Assembly: GCF_002419965.1 (NCBI RefSeq) | Contig: NZ_DIHC01000007.1 | Location: forward strand, 1 to 64,000 | Direction of reading: 5' to 3' | DNA length: 64,000 bases | Origin: Pseudomonas sp. UBA5706 | GTDB taxonomy: Bacteria; Pseudomonadota; Gammaproteobacteria; Pseudomonadales; Pseudomonadaceae | Shown: positions 8,106 to 17,795 of the stretch, in pieces | How positions within the stretch are numbered: the stretch's first letter is position 1 | How the letters are laid out: each line of letters starts with the position of its first letter | Made by a program: the position numbers and the translations under genes | The notes under the pieces: generated by a model | What the model saw: the letters and a program-made list of their open reading frames with translations, nothing else | What the model was told of the DNA's origin: nothing | Database searches by the model: none

Positions 8106-8693
8106 CTACTTAGTGGAACTGGATTTACCGACCCCATCCTGCGGCGTCACCGACGGCAGGAGATGATCCTTGAACGGGATATCAACGGGTACGCTGATCC
8201 CGCTGGCGAGCCACTTGCTGGACATCCCGAGAATCAGGTTTTTCGACCAGTCAGCGACCATTACGAACTGCGGCAGCAATCGGGACTGCTGCCACCATTG
8301 ATCCTGTTGTACCGGGCCCAGGCTCAACAGCCCTACCGCAACGACAACCAGCAGCCCCCCCCGCGCGGCACCGAAGACCATGCCCAGAAAACGATCGGTC
8401 CCGGACAGCCCGGTGACGCGAATCAGTTCCCCGATAAGAAAGTTGACCATGGCGCCAACCAACAGCGTGGCGACGAAAAGAATGGTGCAGCCCGCAATCA
8501 CGCGCGCCGAAGGTGTTTCGATGTAGTTGACCAGGTACTGGGCCAGCGAACCGCCAAACATCCAGGCGACGGCACCTGCGATGATCCACGTCAGCAAGGA
8601 CAGCGCTTCTTTGACGAAGCCGCGCTTGAGACTGATCAAAGCGGAGATGGCGACGATCGCGACGATCGCCCAGTCAACCGGAGTAAATGACAC
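8106..8693 (-). CDS. cvpA: CvpA family inner-membrane protein
   Basis: A 195-residue protein with about four hydrophobic segments (roughly 5-25, 28-50, 60-85 and 100-122) and the family core SLKRGFVKEALSLLTW near 22-37. CvpA was named for colicin V production in E. coli, and its molecular function is still unclear. Its place directly upstream of purF is widely conserved in gammaproteobacteria. A 236-nt gap separates it from the SPOR gene, so it may have its own promoter. Confidence 0.93.
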   Translation of the reverse strand: MSFTPVDWAIVAIVAISALISLKRGFVKEALSLLTWIIAGAVAWMFGGSLAQYLVNYIETPSARVIAGCTILFVATLLVGAMVNFLIGELIRVTGLSGTDRFLGMVFGAARGGLLVVVAVGLLSLGPVQQDQWWQQSRLLPQFVMVADWSKNLILGMSSKWLASGISVPVDIPFKDHLLPSVTPQDGVGKSSSTK

Positions 8694-8881
8694 GTTGCAG
8701 CCTACAGACTGTTAAGGCGGCGCATTTTAGCAGAGCGCTGGCCCGGCGGTAAGCAGGGATTGTGCCTGAGCGGCAATTAAGGCGAACGACTGTGAGTGCG
8801 GGGATCCAGCAGGTCTTGGCGGGAAAAATGATGTTCGACCCTCTGGCCGCATAGCCTGCAAGCGGTAGCATCATCACAATC

Positions 8882-8905
8882 GCCACCGCCGGCAGGCCGT
8901 GCTGC
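8882..8905 (-). repeat. Degenerate REP element
   Basis: Matches 50552-50575 at 23 of 24 positions. Read on the minus strand it gives GCAGCACGGCCTGCCGGCGG, the GGCTTGCC-type core of Pseudomonas REPs. It lies in the cvpA/SPOR gap; I see nothing else recognisable at 8694-8929. Confidence 0.6.
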
Positions 8906-8929
8906 AGAAATGGAGTCAGCGGCTGCGCA

Positions 8930-9619
8930 CTATTTACGCTCCGGCTGGAAGCGCACGACGATGCCTTTGAGTTTCTGCTGCTTGTCGAGCTGGTCGCGCA
9001 GCCGGTCGGCCTCTGCGCGCTCGATCAGCGGACCAACGAACACCCGGTTTACCCCGTCCGAGCTACGGATATAGGCGTTGTAGCCCTGGGTGCGCAGAGT
9101 TTTCTGCAAGGCGTCGGCATTTGCTCGGTTCGATAGGCTAGCCAGTTGCACCGCCCAGGTAATCGACAGGCCGTTGGCGTCCACACGGTTCGTATCGGTT
9201 GCCAACGCCGGAGGCGTCGAGGCCGTGGTCGGCTTTGCCGGAGCGGGTGCAGGTGCGACAGGCGCGGGTTTGGCGGGTACCTGGGTAGCCCTGGCTTGGG
9301 ACGCCGGTGCCGCAGGCTTGACAGGTGCGGGGGCGATTGGCATCGACGGCGGCTGCTGGTTGACCGGCTGAGCGGGCTGCGTCAGCTCTTCGTCGGTCGG
9401 AACCGGCTCTTGCGGCAGCGGTTGCTGCTCGGGCACCGCCACCGGATCGACCTTGATCTGCGAAACGGCGGGCGCTTGCGGAGCGGCAGGCGCGTCCACC
9501 CGTACATGGCGTGCTTCGTCCTGACGCGAAAAGAGCATCGGCAGGAAGATTACCGCAATGGCGACCAGTACCAGGGCACCAACCATGCGCTGCTTGTACG
9601 CCTTATCCAGCAAAGCCAT
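8930..9619 (-). CDS. SPOR domain protein (DedD-like)
   Basis: A 229-residue membrane-anchored cell-wall protein. One transmembrane helix spans about 12-31 (MVGALVLVAIAVIFLPMLF), then a Pro/Ala-rich periplasmic linker to about 145, then a C-terminal SPOR domain (about 150-225) starting WAVQLASLSNRANADAL. SPOR domains bind denuded glycan strands at the division septum, and DedD of E. coli has the same layout. It is 3 nt after folC, so it is coupled to it. Confidence 0.9.
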   Translation of the reverse strand: MALLDKAYKQRMVGALVLVAIAVIFLPMLFSRQDEARHVRVDAPAAPQAPAVSQIKVDPVAVPEQQPLPQEPVPTDEELTQPAQPVNQQPPSMPIAPAPVKPAAPASQARATQVPAKPAPVAPAPAPAKPTTASTPPALATDTNRVDANGLSITWAVQLASLSNRANADALQKTLRTQGYNAYIRSSDGVNRVFVGPLIERAEADRLRDQLDKQQKLKGIVVRFQPERK

Positions 9620-9622
9620 GTG

Positions 9623-10909
9623 TCACTTCCTCCGTGACGCGCCAGCAAGCCATTCCAGGGCCTCGGCTACGCAATAAAAAGATCCGAACAGAACGATTTC
9701 GTCGTCGGATGTCGCCTGAGCGCATTGGGCTTCGAGCGCCAGCGCAACACTGGGGTAGGACGTCACGGCTGCACCAAGGTTCTGCAAGCCTTGGGCAATC
9801 TCTTTTTCGGAGCGACTGCGCGGGGTCGGCAACGGCGCGACTGCCCAATGGCTGAAGCAATCGCGCAGCTCATTCAAAACGCCTTCCAGATCTTTGTCAT
9901 TGAGCAGACCGAACACCGCCAGCCGTTGACCGCTGACTGGGCGCTGATGCAGCCGCTGCGCCAAAAACGCCGCCGCGTGGGGGTTGTGACCCACATCCAG
10001 CAGGATATGCAGCGGCTTGCCATGCCATTCGAACGTTCGGCGATCCAGCCGTCCGGTCACGCGAGTGTCCAGCAGCGCCTGACGCACCGATGCTTCCCGC
10101 CAGGGCAGATCCAGCTGCAGATAGGCCTGAAGAGCCAGCGCCGCATTCTGCATCGGCAAATCCAGCAACGGCAGGTCGCGCAACTCGACACGCGCGCCAG
10201 CACAGTCGGTGCCGAACCAGCTCCAGTCGTTGGAACCAATGATCAAGTCGAAGTCAGCGCCGCGCAGCGAGAGAGGACAATTCAACGCACGGGCCTGATC
10301 CAGCAACGGCTGCGGCGGGTCGATGTCGCCACATAAGGCCGGCCGACCCTCGCGGAAAATACCGGCCTTCTCGATGGCGACCGATTCGCGGGTATCGCCC
10401 AGCCAGTCCGCGTGATCGACTCCGACGCTGGTTACCAGCGCCAGGTCAGCATCGATCAGGTTCACCGCATCCAGACGTCCTCCAAGCCCGACCTCCAGCA
10501 CCACTGCATCCAGCGCAGCCTGCTCGAACAGCCAGAACGCTGCCAGCGTGCCCATTTCAAAATAGGTCAGGGAAATCTCGCCACGGGCCTTCTCGATGAC
10601 TTCGAACGCCTTGCACAACTGCTCGTCGGTGGCTTCGACACCCCGTACCTGCACCCGCTCGTTATAACGAACCAGATGCGGTGAGCTGTAGACACCGACC
10701 CTGAGGCCATGCGCCTGCAGCAAAGCAGCGATGAACGCACAGGTCGAGCCCTTGCCGTTGGTGCCGGTAACCGTGATCACCCGTGGCGCAGGGCGTCGCA
10801 GCCCGATCTGCGACGCAACCTGTCGCGACCGATCCAGGCCCATGTCGATGGCCGAAGGATGCAGTTGCTCCAGGTAGCTGAGCCAATCGCTCAGGGAGCG
10901 TGCGGTCAT
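9623..10909 (-). CDS. folC: Bifunctional dihydrofolate/folylpolyglutamate synthase
   Basis: Adds glutamate to dihydropteroate and to reduced folates, in the cytosol. 428 residues, Mur-ligase fold. The P-loop VTGTNGKGST lies near 46-55, the LEVGLGGRLDAVN metal/ATP segment near 140-152, and HNPHA in the C-terminal domain. Its ATG overlaps the accD stop by 4 nt, so translation is coupled. This accD-folC-SPOR-cvpA order is typical of gammaproteobacteria. Confidence 0.95.
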   Translation of the reverse strand: MTARSLSDWLSYLEQLHPSAIDMGLDRSRQVASQIGLRRPAPRVITVTGTNGKGSTCAFIAALLQAHGLRVGVYSSPHLVRYNERVQVRGVEATDEQLCKAFEVIEKARGEISLTYFEMGTLAAFWLFEQAALDAVVLEVGLGGRLDAVNLIDADLALVTSVGVDHADWLGDTRESVAIEKAGIFREGRPALCGDIDPPQPLLDQARALNCPLSLRGADFDLIIGSNDWSWFGTDCAGARVELRDLPLLDLPMQNAALALQAYLQLDLPWREASVRQALLDTRVTGRLDRRTFEWHGKPLHILLDVGHNPHAAAFLAQRLHQRPVSGQRLAVFGLLNDKDLEGVLNELRDCFSHWAVAPLPTPRSRSEKEIAQGLQNLGAAVTSYPSVALALEAQCAQATSDDEIVLFGSFYCVAEALEWLAGASRRK

Positions 10910-11826
10910 ATGTTGGCCGGAGCAGGTGGGACCACGATCGGCTCGACGTTCGGCGCGACGAACTTAGGGGTTGGCTGGCCCATCATCTGTGCCAGCAGGT
11001 TACCCAGGCGCTGACGCAGTTGCTGACGATGGATGATCATGTCGATCGCGCCGTGATCCAGCAGGAACTCACTGCGCTGGAAACCTTCCGGCAGCTTTTC
11101 GCGGACGGTCTGCTCAATCACGCGCGGACCGGCAAAGCCGATCAGAGCTTTGGGTTCAGCAACGATCACATCGCCCAACATAGCCAGACTGGCCGAAACA
11201 CCGCCATAAACCGGGTCGGTCAGTACGGAAATGAACGGTAGGCCTTCTTCACGCAGCCGTGCCAGCACCGCCGAGGTCTTGGCCATCTGCATCAGGGAGA
11301 TCAGCGCTTCCTGCATCCGCGCACCGCCGGAAGCTGCGAAGCAGATCATCGGGCAGCGCTTTTCCAGCGCGTAATTGGCCGCCTGAACGAAGCGCTCGCC
11401 GACAATGGCGCCCATGGAACCGCCCATGAACGAGAACTCGAACGCGCTGCACACCACTGGCATGCCAAGCAACGTACCGCTCATGGAAATCAAGGCGTCT
11501 TTCTCACCGGTCTGCTTCTGCGACGCCGTCAGGCGATCCTTGTATTTCTTGCTATCGCGAAATTTCAGGCGGTCGACCGGCTCAAGGTCAGCACCGAGTT
11601 CCTGCCGGCCTTCTGCGTCCAGGAAGATATTGAGGCGCGCCCGCGCGCCGATGCGCATGTGATGGTTGCACTTGGGACAGACGTCCAGGGTCTTTTCCAG
11701 TTCTGGCCGATAAAGGACCGCCTCGCAAGACGGGCACTTGTGCCAGAGGCCTTCAGGTACCGAGCTTTTCTTGACCTCGGAACGCATGATCGAAGGGATC
11801 AGTTTGTCTACCAACCAGTTGCTCAT
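10906..11826 (-). CDS. accD: Acetyl-CoA carboxylase carboxyltransferase subunit beta
   Basis: With AccA it transfers the carboxyl group from biotin to acetyl-CoA, the first step of fatty-acid synthesis. 306 residues from ATG 11826 (MSNWLVDKLIP). An N-terminal zinc ribbon is formed by Cys31, Cys34, Cys50 and Cys53. The crotonase-like carboxyltransferase core has SGGARMQE. A longer in-frame start adds 19 residues unlike the family and is rejected. The 297-nt stretch before trpF carries no recognisable gene and probably holds the accD promoter. Confidence 0.96.
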   Translation of the reverse strand: MSNWLVDKLIPSIMRSEVKKSSVPEGLWHKCPSCEAVLYRPELEKTLDVCPKCNHHMRIGARARLNIFLDAEGRQELGADLEPVDRLKFRDSKKYKDRLTASQKQTGEKDALISMSGTLLGMPVVCSAFEFSFMGGSMGAIVGERFVQAANYALEKRCPMICFAASGGARMQEALISLMQMAKTSAVLARLREEGLPFISVLTDPVYGGVSASLAMLGDVIVAEPKALIGFAGPRVIEQTVREKLPEGFQRSEFLLDHGAIDMIIHRQQLRQRLGNLLAQMMGQPTPKFVAPNVEPIVVPPAPANI

Positions 11827-12124
11827 GCTGTCTTTCTCCAGTACCGGTGGCCAGAACGCGATGGCGATCAATGCCACGCGCATGCCTTTAAACTAAATTC
11901 ATGTGCATTGCCGTCAGTCGCCCGCAACGATCGGCGCCTACGCCTGACCTGCTGCCGCGACAGTTGCTCGACACTGCCCTCGACTTTTTGCAGCGAGACG
12001 TCCTTGCGTCGTCGCCTGCTAAATTTTGGTGATTCACACACCCGCAAAATGCAGTCGCAGGGTAGTGGACGGCGACCGCCTGCCTGCCGTCACATCGACG
12101 GTGCAAGCGGCTGGAAAAACACGC

Positions 12125-12745
12125 TCAGGCCCCGTGAACCGCGCTCATGAATGCACGAATCTTGTCGTGATCCTTAAGCCCTTTGGACCTTTCCACGCCA
12201 CCACTGACATCTACGGCGTATGGCCGTACCTGCGCAATCGCCTGGGACACGTTAGCTGAGGTGAGGCCACCGGCCAGAATGATCGGTTTGCTCAGCTGTT
12301 TTGGAATCAGGGCCCAGTCGAAAGTTTCACCCGTGCCGCCGGGAGTGCCTGCCACATAGGTATCGAGAAGAATGCCGCAGGCTTTGTCGTAGCGGGCGAA
12401 GCTGGCGGCAATGTCGTCACCGGCCCGCACCCGCAGCGCTTTGACCCAGGGACGCTGAAAGCCCTCGCACTGCTGCGGGGTTTCATCGCCGTGAAACTGG
12501 ATCAGGTCCAGCGGCACGATGTCGAGCAACGCCTTGAGAACTTCCCGCTCGGCGTTAACGAACAGCCCGACAGTGCTCACGAACGGCGGTAACTGGGCAA
12601 CGATGGCCTGGGCCTGCTCGATGGTGACGGCGCGGGGGCTTTTGGGGTAGAACACGAAGCCTATGGCGTCGGCTCCCGCATCGACAGCGGCCAGCGCATC
12701 TTCTATGCAGGTAATCCCGCAGATCTTGCTGCGAACGGCTGACAT
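12125..12745 (-). CDS. trpF: Phosphoribosylanthranilate isomerase
   Basis: Third step from chorismate to tryptophan: Amadori isomerisation of phosphoribosylanthranilate. A 206-residue TIM barrel. The catalytic Cys is in KICGIT and the general-acid Asp is in the C-terminal AVDVSGGVE. ATG 12745 (MSAVRSK) is preferred over the ATG 9 nt upstream because GAGG lies 10 nt from it and would abut the other. As in other pseudomonads, it sits apart from the other trp genes, between truA and accD. Confidence 0.95.
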   Translation of the reverse strand: MSAVRSKICGITCIEDALAAVDAGADAIGFVFYPKSPRAVTIEQAQAIVAQLPPFVSTVGLFVNAEREVLKALLDIVPLDLIQFHGDETPQQCEGFQRPWVKALRVRAGDDIAASFARYDKACGILLDTYVAGTPGGTGETFDWALIPKQLSKPIILAGGLTSANVSQAIAQVRPYAVDVSGGVERSKGLKDHDKIRAFMSAVHGA

Positions 12746-12804
12746 GTAGTGCATACCTCAAGCCTGGCGAAAGTCACGGATGGTAGCAAATGCTGTTCCG
12801 GGCG

Positions 12805-13629
12805 TCAGCCGCCAAGTTCCGTGAAACCCGTAAGAAAATGCGGTCCGACATAGCGCGCCGGCAACGGGAATTCATCGCGGTACTCAACCTGCACCAGATA
12901 AAGGCCGAACGGGTGCGCGGTCACCCCGCCCGTGCGCCGAACCCGGCTCTCCAGCACCTCGCTAGCCCACTCTACAGGCCGCTCCTCTGCCCCAATGGTC
13001 ATCAGGACCCCGGCGATGTTGCGCACCATGTGGTGCAGGAAGGCATTGGCGCGGATGTCGATGACGATCATTTTGCCGTGGCGGGTAACGCGCAGGTGGT
13101 GGATGTGTTTGATCGGTGACTTGGCCTGGCACTGGCCGGCACGAAATGCGCTGAAGTCGTGGGTCCCGACCAGATAGTCCGCCGCCAGTGCCATACGTTC
13201 AACATCGAGCGGCCGGTGATTCCAGGTAACTTCCTGCCCAAGATGCGCCGGGCGGATCGGGTCGTTGTAGATCACGTAACGGTAACGCCGGGCGATGGCC
13301 TTGAAACGCGCGTGGAAATGCGCGGGCATGACCTTGGCCCAGGTCACGCTGATGTCGTGGGGCAGATTGATATTGGCACCCATGGTCCAGGCTTTCATGG
13401 TACGGACAGCCTGGGTATCAAAATGCACGACCTGGCCGCAGGCATGCACGCCCGCGTCGGTACGCCCGGCGCACATCAGCGACACCGGTGAATCGGCAAC
13501 CCTGGACAAGGCATTTTCCAGGGTTTCCTGAACCGTCAGGACGCCGGTGGACTGGCGCTGCCAGCCGCTGTAACGTGAGCCTTTGTATTCCACGCCCAGT
13601 GCGATCCTGGAAAAACCTTCGGCGGCCAT
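12805..13629 (-). CDS. truA: tRNA pseudouridine(38-40) synthase
   Basis: Isomerises uridines 38-40 in the anticodon arm of many tRNAs. The core begins FSRIALGVEYKGSRYSGWQR, and the catalytic Asp is in CAGRTDAGVHA. I give ATG 13629 (274 residues), which places the core a few residues from the N-terminus. An in-frame TTG at 13671 would add 14 residues, and neither start has a strong ribosome binding site. It lies between fimV and trpF, as in other pseudomonads. Confidence 0.94.
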   Translation of the reverse strand: MAAEGFSRIALGVEYKGSRYSGWQRQSTGVLTVQETLENALSRVADSPVSLMCAGRTDAGVHACGQVVHFDTQAVRTMKAWTMGANINLPHDISVTWAKVMPAHFHARFKAIARRYRYVIYNDPIRPAHLGQEVTWNHRPLDVERMALAADYLVGTHDFSAFRAGQCQAKSPIKHIHHLRVTRHGKMIVIDIRANAFLHHMVRNIAGVLMTIGAEERPVEWASEVLESRVRRTGGVTAHPFGLYLVQVEYRDEFPLPARYVGPHFLTGFTELGG

Positions 13630-13848
13630 TTCGGTCGCCGCTGTCTCTGCCCCGGTGTCTGTAATTGCCAAGTGCTTAAAGCCTGTCGATATGCGCGAGG
13701 GCGGCCATTATACGGATGGCGACAAAAGACGCCATTGGCAAAGTCCGACGCCGCTCCGGCAGACCGATTCCGGTAGCAGCCAGGCCGGCTGGAAGCCGCA
13801 ACCATAAGGGCGCTGCAACATGCCTCACGGTTAAATCGCCAGAAATGA

Positions 13849-13872
13849 AAACGACCGCCGAAGCGGTCGTTT
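13849..13872 (-). terminator. Terminator after fimV
   Basis: A perfect 10-bp stem, AAACGACCGC/GCGGTCGTTT (13849-13858 with 13863-13872), loop CGAA. The U run is only the stem's own three T, so it may be partial. It suggests that truA and the genes below it can be transcribed apart from fimV. Confidence 0.75.
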
Positions 13873-13893
13873 CAATACGCCATCAAGCTCGGT

Positions 13894-16668
13894 TCAAACC
13901 AGCCTTGACAGCATGTCGCGTGCTTGTGTTTTCTGCCCGTCGTCACCTTCGGCCACGACCTCTCCAAGAATGTCGCGCGCGCCATCGGCGTCGCCCATCT
14001 CGATATAAGCCCGAGCCAGATCCAGCTTGGTGGCCGCCTCATCGGTGCCCGACAGAAAGTCGAACTCCGGCTCATCGTCGGCCAGCAGCGCATCGTCTTC
14101 GGTAAAGGTGGGCTCATTATCGAACGGTTTGGCGATCGGCGGCTGTTCCAGGCTTTGCGACAGACGTTCAAGCTCGGCATTTACGTCATCGATCTCGGAG
14201 GCAAATGCGTCGGAAGCCTGGTCGGTTTCAATCTCATCGGCCAGGGACAGGTCGAAATCGTCCGGCAGTTCCAGATCGTCGTCACGAGTTGGCGTGCCAA
14301 TGGGCGAAGCCCCAGCCTGCTGGCTTGGTTCGTCTTCCAGTCCCAGCAGATAATCATCTTCAGCCTTCAGGGCTGGCTGATCTTCCGCAAGATTCAGGTC
14401 AAAATCCGCGAGGTCGTCCGGCCGGGCATTATTGGCCTCGGTTTGCTCACGCAGAATCGCGTCGAAGTCCAGATCATCGGCTGTTGCCCCACCGAACGGC
14501 GCATCCAGATCAAGATCGTCGAGACCGGCATCGTCCCGCGGCGCGCTGTGATCCTTCACCTCAGCCGGCGATGCAGCTTCCAGATCATCAAGACTCAGAT
14601 CGAAAGCGGTGTCGAAGTCATCAGGTTCTTCGGCTACGGGATCAGCCGCAGGCTTCGGCTCAGGTTCGACAACCGGCTCAGGCTCGGACGTATCGGTCAG
14701 CAAATCTTCAACGTACTTCGCATCCATTTGCGCTGCCAAAGCCGCCGCAGCCGCTACACCCGCAGCCGCCGCGGCAGCCGTTGCCATCGCCGGATAACGG
14801 GATTTGAGCTGCTCGACTTCAGCGTGGTTCTTTCCCGTGGCCACCAGTTGCCGCTCCTGCGCCACGAAAGCCTCCTGGTTACCTTGCTGAGCATAGATTT
14901 CCATGAGCTTGAGGCGCAATTCGCTGCGCTGCGGCTCCAGCTTGACCGCTTCTTCGAGCAACGCTACTGCTTGGTTGATGCGGCCATAAGCAATATGAAT
15001 TTCAGCCTGCACCAACACGTCAGCCGGACGTTCTCGAGCCGGCTCGATGATCACGGCCGACAGCGGTGCCGGCTTTGCGGCAGGCGGCGGGACCTCCAGG
15101 CCCTCGAAACTGCTTTCAGGGAGGTCCATGTCGGAGGTGAAGTCGGACTCTTCCGACAGCGCCCGCGCCATTTGCCGATGCCGTTCAGCCTCCAGAATTG
15201 CGTTGCGACGACGCACCAGGAGCAAGCCCAGCAACAACAGGATCAGCAGAGCGCCACCACCGATCAGCCCCAGGAGTGTCGGGTTTGCGAGAATCTTGTC
15301 CAGTGTGTTCCGGTCATCCGCCGGGGTGGCGGCATCGGGCTGTATGGCCAGCGGCTGGTCAGGGGTTGCCCCGGTAACCTTGGCACCATCGACCGGCAGC
15401 GCGTCCTCCGGAGCGATTTCATCGGGCGGCTTGCCCGCGGCGTCGGGAGCGCCCACGGGCGGTACGATTTGCGCCCCCATGGCCGGGTTCGCTGCATTGT
15501 TCGGGTTGGTGACGCTGTTGGGGCTAACGGCACTGTTGGCATCATCGACCGGCGGCGGGACGGCAACTCCGGCGGCCTGCATTTTGGCCAACTGATTGTT
15601 CTTTAGCTCGATCAGCCGTTGCAGTTTGTCCAGTTGACTCTGCAGGTCGCCCATGCGGCTTTTCAGCTCGGCATTGTCACGACGGGTGCTGTCCAGACTT
15701 TCCTGCGCCACCGCCAGCTTATTGCTGAGTTCGGCATCACCGGCCGCCCCCTTTGCGCCCGGCTGGTTGGCCGACACCAGGCTCAGGTTATCCTTGGCGT
15801 CGATCTGGGCGGGCGCAGCGCCCGTGCGATCGCGGCGGGTGGCATCTATCTGACGGGTGCCCGACGGCAGGCGGCGACCTTCACGCCAGGCGCGATTCTG
15901 TTCGGCCACCTCGGCCACCGCGCGCGGCTGCGGCGTGGCGCTGGCTTCTTGCGGCGATGGCAGGCGCAACACCTGGCCTTTCTTCAGACGATTGATGTTG
16001 CCGCCGATGAACGCATCCGGGTTGAGCGCCTGAATCGCCAGCATGGTCTGCTGGACCGTGCCGCCGTTACGCACGCGCTGGGCAATTTCCCACAGCGTGT
16101 CGTTGTTGGCGGTAGTGTATTGGGTGACCTTCGGCTCCTGGGGTACTGCAGGAGCAGGAGCAGTAGGTGGAGTGGCAGGTGCTTCGGCGACAGGTGCCTG
16201 GGCAGGTGCCGCAGCGGGCGCCGTGGACGGCAACTGCGCGGTGGCGGCAGCGGCTGCCTGGGGCGACACTTTTGGTGGATCGAGCAACAGACTGTATTCA
16301 CGCAGCACACGGCCACTTGGCCAGAGCACCTGCACGAGAAATTTTACATAGGGATCACGGATAGGCTTGCTGGAGGTGATGCGCAGAACGCTTTTGCCGC
16401 CGGGATTGACCACAGGAGTGAAGGTCAGATCATCCAGAACCGCCGTTCGCCCCACGCCCGCTTGTGCGAACTCGGCGGAGCTGGCCAGGCTAGGAACGAC
16501 CTGCGCAGCGTTGAGGTCCTGCACCTGCGTGAGTTCGATCTCGGCGAGCAACGGCTGATTCAGGCTCGACTTGACGGTCAAACCACCGAGGCCAAGCGCC
16601 TGTGCCATCCCCGATGACAGCGCCGAAGCTGCAGCGATTGCTAAAACCAGTTTCCGAACCTGAACCAT
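13894..16668 (-). CDS. fimV: FimV, polar hub/peptidoglycan-binding protein
   Basis: A 924-residue inner-membrane protein. Layout: signal peptide about 1-24 ending MAQA; conserved FimV N-domain 26-135; Ala/Pro linker; LysM domain 181-237 for peptidoglycan; coiled coil about 312-365; transmembrane helix about 465-486 followed by VRRR; cytoplasmic TPR-like segment about 550-610; long acidic Asp/Glu/Leu-rich region; FimV C-terminal motif at about 880-920. In P. aeruginosa FimV supports type IV pilus assembly, twitching and polar cAMP signalling. AAGGGATGGG precedes the start. The acidic region is typical of the family. Confidence 0.95.
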   Translation of the reverse strand: MVQVRKLVLAIAAASALSSGMAQALGLGGLTVKSSLNQPLLAEIELTQVQDLNAAQVVPSLASSAEFAQAGVGRTAVLDDLTFTPVVNPGGKSVLRITSSKPIRDPYVKFLVQVLWPSGRVLREYSLLLDPPKVSPQAAAAATAQLPSTAPAAAPAQAPVAEAPATPPTAPAPAVPQEPKVTQYTTANNDTLWEIAQRVRNGGTVQQTMLAIQALNPDAFIGGNINRLKKGQVLRLPSPQEASATPQPRAVAEVAEQNRAWREGRRLPSGTRQIDATRRDRTGAAPAQIDAKDNLSLVSANQPGAKGAAGDAELSNKLAVAQESLDSTRRDNAELKSRMGDLQSQLDKLQRLIELKNNQLAKMQAAGVAVPPPVDDANSAVSPNSVTNPNNAANPAMGAQIVPPVGAPDAAGKPPDEIAPEDALPVDGAKVTGATPDQPLAIQPDAATPADDRNTLDKILANPTLLGLIGGGALLILLLLGLLLVRRRNAILEAERHRQMARALSEESDFTSDMDLPESSFEGLEVPPPAAKPAPLSAVIIEPARERPADVLVQAEIHIAYGRINQAVALLEEAVKLEPQRSELRLKLMEIYAQQGNQEAFVAQERQLVATGKNHAEVEQLKSRYPAMATAAAAAAGVAAAAALAAQMDAKYVEDLLTDTSEPEPVVEPEPKPAADPVAEEPDDFDTAFDLSLDDLEAASPAEVKDHSAPRDDAGLDDLDLDAPFGGATADDLDFDAILREQTEANNARPDDLADFDLNLAEDQPALKAEDDYLLGLEDEPSQQAGASPIGTPTRDDDLELPDDFDLSLADEIETDQASDAFASEIDDVNAELERLSQSLEQPPIAKPFDNEPTFTEDDALLADDEPEFDFLSGTDEAATKLDLARAYIEMGDADGARDILGEVVAEGDDGQKTQARDMLSRLV

Positions 16669-16729
16669 AGCCCATCCCTTGTTTAAAATTTCCCCGGCGA
16701 CCGAGAAGATAAAGCCTGCTAGGGCGTAG

Positions 16730-16745
16730 GGCGTTTATAAACGCC
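16730..16745. promoter_or_regulatory. 16-bp perfect palindrome upstream of fimV
   Basis: GGCGTTTA followed by TAAACGCC, a perfect dyad with no loop, 62 nt before the fimV ATG and just after the usg stop. It could be an operator or the base of a weak hairpin. No factor is known to me for this word. Confidence 0.35.
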
Positions 16746-16784
16746 GCAGCTAGAATGATTCTTTAAATTGTTGGCAAGTATCTT

Positions 16785-17795
16785 TTACGCAACATCTTTT
16801 ATCAACAATTCAGCGACCTGCACAGCGTTCAACGCCGCGCCCTTGCGAACGTTGTCTGACGTCACCCAAAAGTTCAGCTCGCAGGCGTCGTCGACACCGG
16901 CACGCATCCGTCCTACATAAACAGCGTCCTGCCCTACCGCGTCGCCCACCGGTGTCGGGTAATCGTCGGCTTCCACCCGATCAATACCGTGAGCGGCATC
17001 CAGCACAGCTGTGACAGCGGCGAGGTCCACCGGGGCCAGTGTCTGCACCGACACACTTAAGCTATCGCCGAAAAACACCGGCACCTGGATACAGCTCGCG
17101 CCGACCTTGATTAAAGGCAGCGACAGCAACTCGCGCAACTCGCTGACCATACGTTTTTCCAGTGGTACATGCCCCTGCGCATCCGGAGTGCCTACTTGAG
17201 CGAGCACATTAAACGCCATTTGCCTATCAAAAACGCGTGGTTCCAAAGGACGTACATTGAGCAACTCGGCAGTCTGCCGAGCCAGCTCGGTCACACCTTC
17301 GCGACCCAGACTTGAAACCGCCATGCACGCTGTAACGCTGACACGCTGTATGTCCAGCAGTTCACGCAACGGGCCCAAAACCATCGCCAGCGCCGTCGCA
17401 CCCGGGCTTGGGCAGGCCACTTGATACGGTTTAGGGAGGCTGGTCAGGCGCGCGCCATTGACTTCCGGAACGAGATTGGGCGCCTGTTCGACCGGCAGAC
17501 CAGCGGACAGATCGATGACCGCGCAGCCGGCGGCGGTCGCGCGCGTCGCGTAGCTGCGCGTGACGGCCGGACCTGCCGCGAAGAAAGCGATTTGCGCCTT
17601 GCTGAAGTCAAACGCGTCGACTTCACGCACACGCACGTTCTTGCCGCGATAGGCGACCGAACTGCCAGCGGATTCTGCACTGGCCAGCAGGTGCAGTTCA
17701 CCGATGGGGAAATCGCGCTCTTCAAGGATCTGGACGATGGTTTCGCCGACAGTACCGGTGGCGCCGATCACGGCGATATCAAAGGACTGGCTCAT
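16785..17795 (-). CDS. Usg-type aspartate-semialdehyde dehydrogenase homologue, probably inactive
   Basis: A 336-residue protein of the Asd fold: Rossmann start IAVIGATGTVGETI (7-20) and dimerisation domain after about 135. True Asd enzymes carry the nucleophilic Cys in an NPNCST loop. The matching stretch here is ACPSPGAT (127-134), with Pro131 where the Cys should be. It therefore resembles the E. coli Usg/P. aeruginosa PA3116 group, whose role is not known, rather than a working dehydrogenase. It lies next to fimV, as usg does in other pseudomonads, but no genuine asd or leuB follows on this side. Confidence 0.85.
   Translation of the reverse strand: MSQSFDIAVIGATGTVGETIVQILEERDFPIGELHLLASAESAGSSVAYRGKNVRVREVDAFDFSKAQIAFFAAGPAVTRSYATRATAAGCAVIDLSAGLPVEQAPNLVPEVNGARLTSLPKPYQVACPSPGATALAMVLGPLRELLDIQRVSVTACMAVSSLGREGVTELARQTAELLNVRPLEPRVFDRQMAFNVLAQVGTPDAQGHVPLEKRMVSELRELLSLPLIKVGASCIQVPVFFGDSLSVSVQTLAPVDLAAVTAVLDAAHGIDRVEADDYPTPVGDAVGQDAVYVGRMRAGVDDACELNFWVTSDNVRKGAALNAVQVAELLIKDVA

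Noticed and set aside
13924..15606. A 560-codon open frame on the plus strand
   Set aside because: It is antisense to the low-complexity acidic part of fimV, and its composition mirrors that repeat-rich sequence.
16785..17795. Functional aspartate-semialdehyde dehydrogenase (asd)
   Set aside because: The nucleophilic Cys is replaced by Pro131.
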